Shown: in pieces, positions 62,801-64,000 of the stretch
How the letters are laid out: each line of letters opens with the position of its first letter
Position numbering within the stretch: the first letter of the stretch is position 1
NCBI RefSeq assembly: GCF_023558375.1
Contig: NZ_CP083761.1
Location: 1,229,001 to 1,293,000 of the forward strand
Length of the DNA stretch: 64,000 bases
From: Chroococcidiopsis sp. CCMEE 29
GTDB lineage: Bacteria; Cyanobacteriota; Cyanobacteriia; Cyanobacteriales; Chroococcidiopsidaceae
Direction: 5' to 3'
The notes under the pieces: model-generated
Database searches by the model: none
What the model saw: the letters and a program-made list of their open reading frames with translations, nothing else
Told to the model about the DNA's origin: nothing
Program-made: the position numbers and the translations under genes

Positions 62801-63295
62801 CTCTGTGATGGCACGACGCAGATGAGCAGGTGTAGAGCCAATCTCCCCTTGCACAGTGACAACGAGATGATTGGATATTGAAGGCAGCTGGCTGATGTAG
62901 CGAGGTTCAAGGACTGCTCCTGTGCCACAACCCATCATTGCCAGATCCATCATTAAGCCAAAGGCACGCCAATCCACTACGTTGGTGGATGTACAATTGT
63001 ATCCTCCGGAAAAGTTCTCTGGCTTTTCAATCCACTCAGTTCCACCAACCCAGAGCCAACGCCCACTAGGGAGTGATTTCAACTGGTGCTGCATCCGTTC
63101 GATTAGTGTAGCTTCTTCAGGAGTGAGTTTGCCCAACTTAATTAAGCCTTGCAGCGTGCGATCGCACACCTGATCCCACGTCTCACGTCCCGCAGATGTC
63201 CGACGGCTATAAGTCCTAAAAAACACTGGATTAGCAGCAGGGGCAGTTTCAGGGAACTGGCTGGTTTGGGTTATGCGCTCTAGATCTCGCACCAT
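59894..63295 (-). CDS. nrdJ: Adenosylcobalamin-dependent ribonucleoside-triphosphate reductase with intein
   Basis: Class II reductase making deoxyribonucleotides with a B12-generated thiyl radical. The precursor has 1133 residues. Removing an in-frame intein (residues 409-778) leaves 763, the normal size for monomeric RTPR. GGYNCTSTNVVDW near 97-109 carries one redox Cys. NP|CGEIIGANFHC across the splice site carries the radical Cys and a second Cys. The C-terminal SGCDSDKCLF is the reductant-accepting pair. Frame is intact on both sides of the intein. Depends on cobalamin, for which cobB lies 8 kb away. Confidence 0.94.
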   Translation of the reverse strand: MVRDLERITQTSQFPETAPAANPVFFRTYSRRTSAGRETWDQVCDRTLQGLIKLGKLTPEEATLIERMQHQLKSLPSGRWLWVGGTEWIEKPENFSGGYNCTSTNVVDWRAFGLMMDLAMMGCGTGAVLEPRYISQLPSISNHLVVTVQGEIGSTPAHLRRAITEVQIEGNTVTIHVGDSRQGWIKSYQTLLELSSDQRFAGEVKVQIDLRDIRGAGELLKGFGGVANPVKLPELYERCASILNKAVGRQLNSVECCLLIDEAAVVVVAGNVRRSAGMRQGDSHDELFANAKANLWQQDKEGNWRIDPERDALRMANHTRVFHQKPTLEDCVQAVRQQYYSGEGAIQYAPEAIARANADILNTPELKQEFLKTYATSQENTRSWFQQHHPEISNEELEHRLSRYGLNPCVTADTWIHTGEGPRQVKDLIALQHSTYVNGELFSTTPQGFFFTGTKPVVKLRTKEGYSLRLTENHQLLKVTAQTQYKQYSEWVAVSELKPGDRVLIHNHRGLIPWDGEETEAEGWLIGSLVGDGCFSSNPANYSYQAHLRYWGNNQVEMKEYALALVKQSISGSSKLTGIYHSQNNYFQVSSAGLAKLAGKFGITIKNKVITPEVEQASYDFYRGFLRGLFDADGSVQGTQIKGISIRLTQSNLPLLEAVQRMLLRLGIASCIYKNRRIEGIRMMPDSKIELAEYFCKTQHELVIANENINVFQELIGFQDPSKAGRLQSLLSGYKRNFNRERFAVTVSSIEPDGEEAVYDCTVPGPSRFDANGFTAHNCGEIIGANFHCNLAEIHLNQIDPYNNQEQKEAFTAGALSVAILLNHKFVEERYQKSREFDPIVGVSFTGLFDFFVNAFGVDWLRWWVAGRPATLEGIKFKQQEQEYLSRWKEIVNQVVWDYCDRHNLKHPNRCTTIQPSGTKSLLTGASPGWHPPKSQRFIRRITFRKNDPVALACIDYGYNVVPSQSDKDENGNLLNDPFDQRCTEWLVEIPVAVPWADLPGADEIDISKFSAIAQMDFYMQVQKFYVSHNTSATIELRENEVEALGHCIYEAIQDDDGYISAALLARFDDHQSFPRLPFEPIDKPTYDQLIQAVKARRKTDDFCVALSHYDSGELSEAGPSGCDSDKCLFPQQ
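60962..62071 (-). other. Intein with LAGLIDADG homing endonuclease in NrdJ
   Basis: 370 residues, exactly in frame. Starts with Cys (CVTADTWIHTGEGPRQVKDL), has a block B TENHQLLKV, two LAGLIDADG-type helices (GWLIGSLVGDG and GFLRGLFDADG) and ends VYDCTVPGPS...FTAHN before Cys+1. The terminal Asn and the following Cys give a complete set of splicing residues. Both endonuclease motifs keep their acidic residues, so it may be active in splicing and homing. Confidence 0.92.
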
Positions 63296-63473
63296 AGATC
63301 AGGTCTTGTTGCTTTGGGATAGAAAGACTATACGCGATTTAGATATAGCGGTAAAGATTGAAAAATTTAAAACTTTGCGCTAGGTGTAGGGTTTTAACTG
63401 GCTGGGCAGAGGGCAGAAGGTTAAAATAAAGTTTTGAGGTCAAGATGCAACGACACTGGTGAGGGGTGAGTAA

Positions 63474-63989
63474 GTGAGCGATTTCAATTTAGAGCAAGTG
63501 GAGCAACTCAAGCAAATTGGGGCACATCTAAGACAATTTAGACAAAAGCAGTCTATATCTATAAAGGAAATAGCTACTAAAACGCTGATTCGAATGACCT
63601 TGTTGACAGCTCTGGAAGAAGGGAAAATAGACCAGTTGCCAGAGCCAGTTATTATTCGAGGATTTATCCAGCGCTATGGAGATACTCTTGGTCTGGATGG
63701 TGCGGCTTTAGCCAAAACTTTTCCAACTAATATTGTGTCTGTAAAATCTAGTATCTCTGAGCGAGAATTACCTACACTACCAAGCAGTGCGATTTACCTT
63801 TATATTCTCTACATCCTAGTATTAACGACTGCTACCTGTGGACTATTTTTTCTCAACCGCTCACCAACAGCTCAAGCCTTTTTATTAAAGCAAATTTCAT
63901 TAGTAGCGCTATCGGAGAAAACAGTAGCAATGTCTGTACCTTATAGTAGCTCACTCTCCAACTGTAAAGGAGCTACAGGGGTTAATTAG
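63474..63989 (+). CDS. RodZ-like helix-turn-helix membrane protein
   Basis: 171 residues from a GTG start at 63474, with GAGGGGTGAG upstream. The N-terminal Xre-type helix-turn-helix is LKQIGAHLRQFRQKQSISIK EIATKTLIRMTLLTALEEGK, then VIIRGFIQRYGDTLGLDG, the RodZ signature, and one membrane helix at about 106-126. The periplasmic part is short (about 45 residues). RodZ links MreB to the wall machinery; here that role is inferred from domain order. Confidence 0.8.
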   Translation: MSDFNLEQVEQLKQIGAHLRQFRQKQSISIKEIATKTLIRMTLLTALEEGKIDQLPEPVIIRGFIQRYGDTLGLDGAALAKTFPTNIVSVKSSISERELPTLPSSAIYLYILYILVLTTATCGLFFLNRSPTAQAFLLKQISLVALSEKTVAMSVPYSSSLSNCKGATGVN

Positions 63990-64000
63990 AGCGATAAGCA

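Noticed and set aside
1-64000. tRNA, rRNA or tmRNA genes
   Set aside because: No cloverleaf-like sequence with a T-arm GTTC-AAT-C and matching acceptor, and no rRNA signature recognised in any gap.

Overview
This window is chromosomal DNA from a cyanobacterium. The octamer GCGATCGC (HIP1) recurs inside and between genes. Intergenic regions carry heptanucleotide tandem repeats (CCCCTAA, CAAAACT, AAAATCC, CCCCTCA types) of the kind known from filamentous and other large-genome cyanobacteria. Clade markers include a phycobiliprotein lyase of the CpcS/CpeS family, DUF1825, DUF3352, an RbpA-type RRM protein, a chloroplast/cyanobacterial-type MCE lipid transporter and the fbp-tal-zwf-opcA carbon cluster. 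That cluster order is well known from heterocystous relatives, but no nif or het gene is visible, so genus and nitrogen-fixing status cannot be read from this window.

Layout. 1-6.4 kb: an MFS transporter with a dead paralogue fragment upstream, a soluble KAP-type P-loop NTPase beside a decayed IS1-type zinc-ribbon fragment, and a DUF3352 membrane-anchored protein. 6.5-17.7 kb: a rhodanese, the heat-shock repressor HrcA, three tandem paralogous membrane proteins, an ABC exporter, DUF3891, a 57-residue membrane peptide, a DUF1400-type hydrolase and a four-carbon acid sugar kinase. 17.7-27.7 kb is an accessory zone. It holds an Uma2 gene split by a complete IS5-family element, a broken TnpB element, a second Uma2 gene, a cysteine phosphatase, a transaldolase-like aldolase, DUF29, a MITE-like palindrome, an ABC exporter truncated by an IS1595-family element, a helix-hairpin-helix protein and an intact TnpB element. 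27.7-37 kb: TM2/SHOCT protein, DUF1825, a class A penicillin-binding protein, tyrS, pyrF, an MCE substrate-binding protein with its ATPase, and the second IS1595 copy. 37-44 kb: lepB, an RNA methyltransferase, Uma2, purT, an alpha/beta hydrolase, a HEAT-repeat protein and a bilin lyase. 44-51.4 kb: a four-gene Gld-type ABC system, then a tandem purU duplication with one copy dead, and an FtsH-protease-like protein. 51.4-58.4 kb, minus strand: fbp, tal, zwf, opcA, cobB. 58.9-64 kb: an RRM protein, a small conserved protein, an intein-split B12-dependent ribonucleotide reductase and a RodZ-like protein.

How genes work together. fbp-tal-zwf-opcA joins the Calvin cycle and the oxidative pentose phosphate pathway, with OpcA activating Zwf. 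PurU releases formate from 10-formyl-THF and PurT can use formate in purine synthesis. CobB makes a B12 precursor and NrdJ needs B12. The MCE protein and its adjacent ATPase are two parts of a lipid importer whose permease is not in the window.

Most notable observation. The two IS1595 copies (24568-25626 and 35940-36998) are in inverted orientation. Their target duplications only match if the 10.3 kb between them is flipped back, which also restores natural convergent gene ends at lepB. Other highlights: an intein sitting immediately before the catalytic cysteine of NrdJ, TnpB element ends that supply stop codons to neighbouring genes, and heptamer repeats that have entered coding sequences (CobB linker, OpcA and bilin lyase C-termini).
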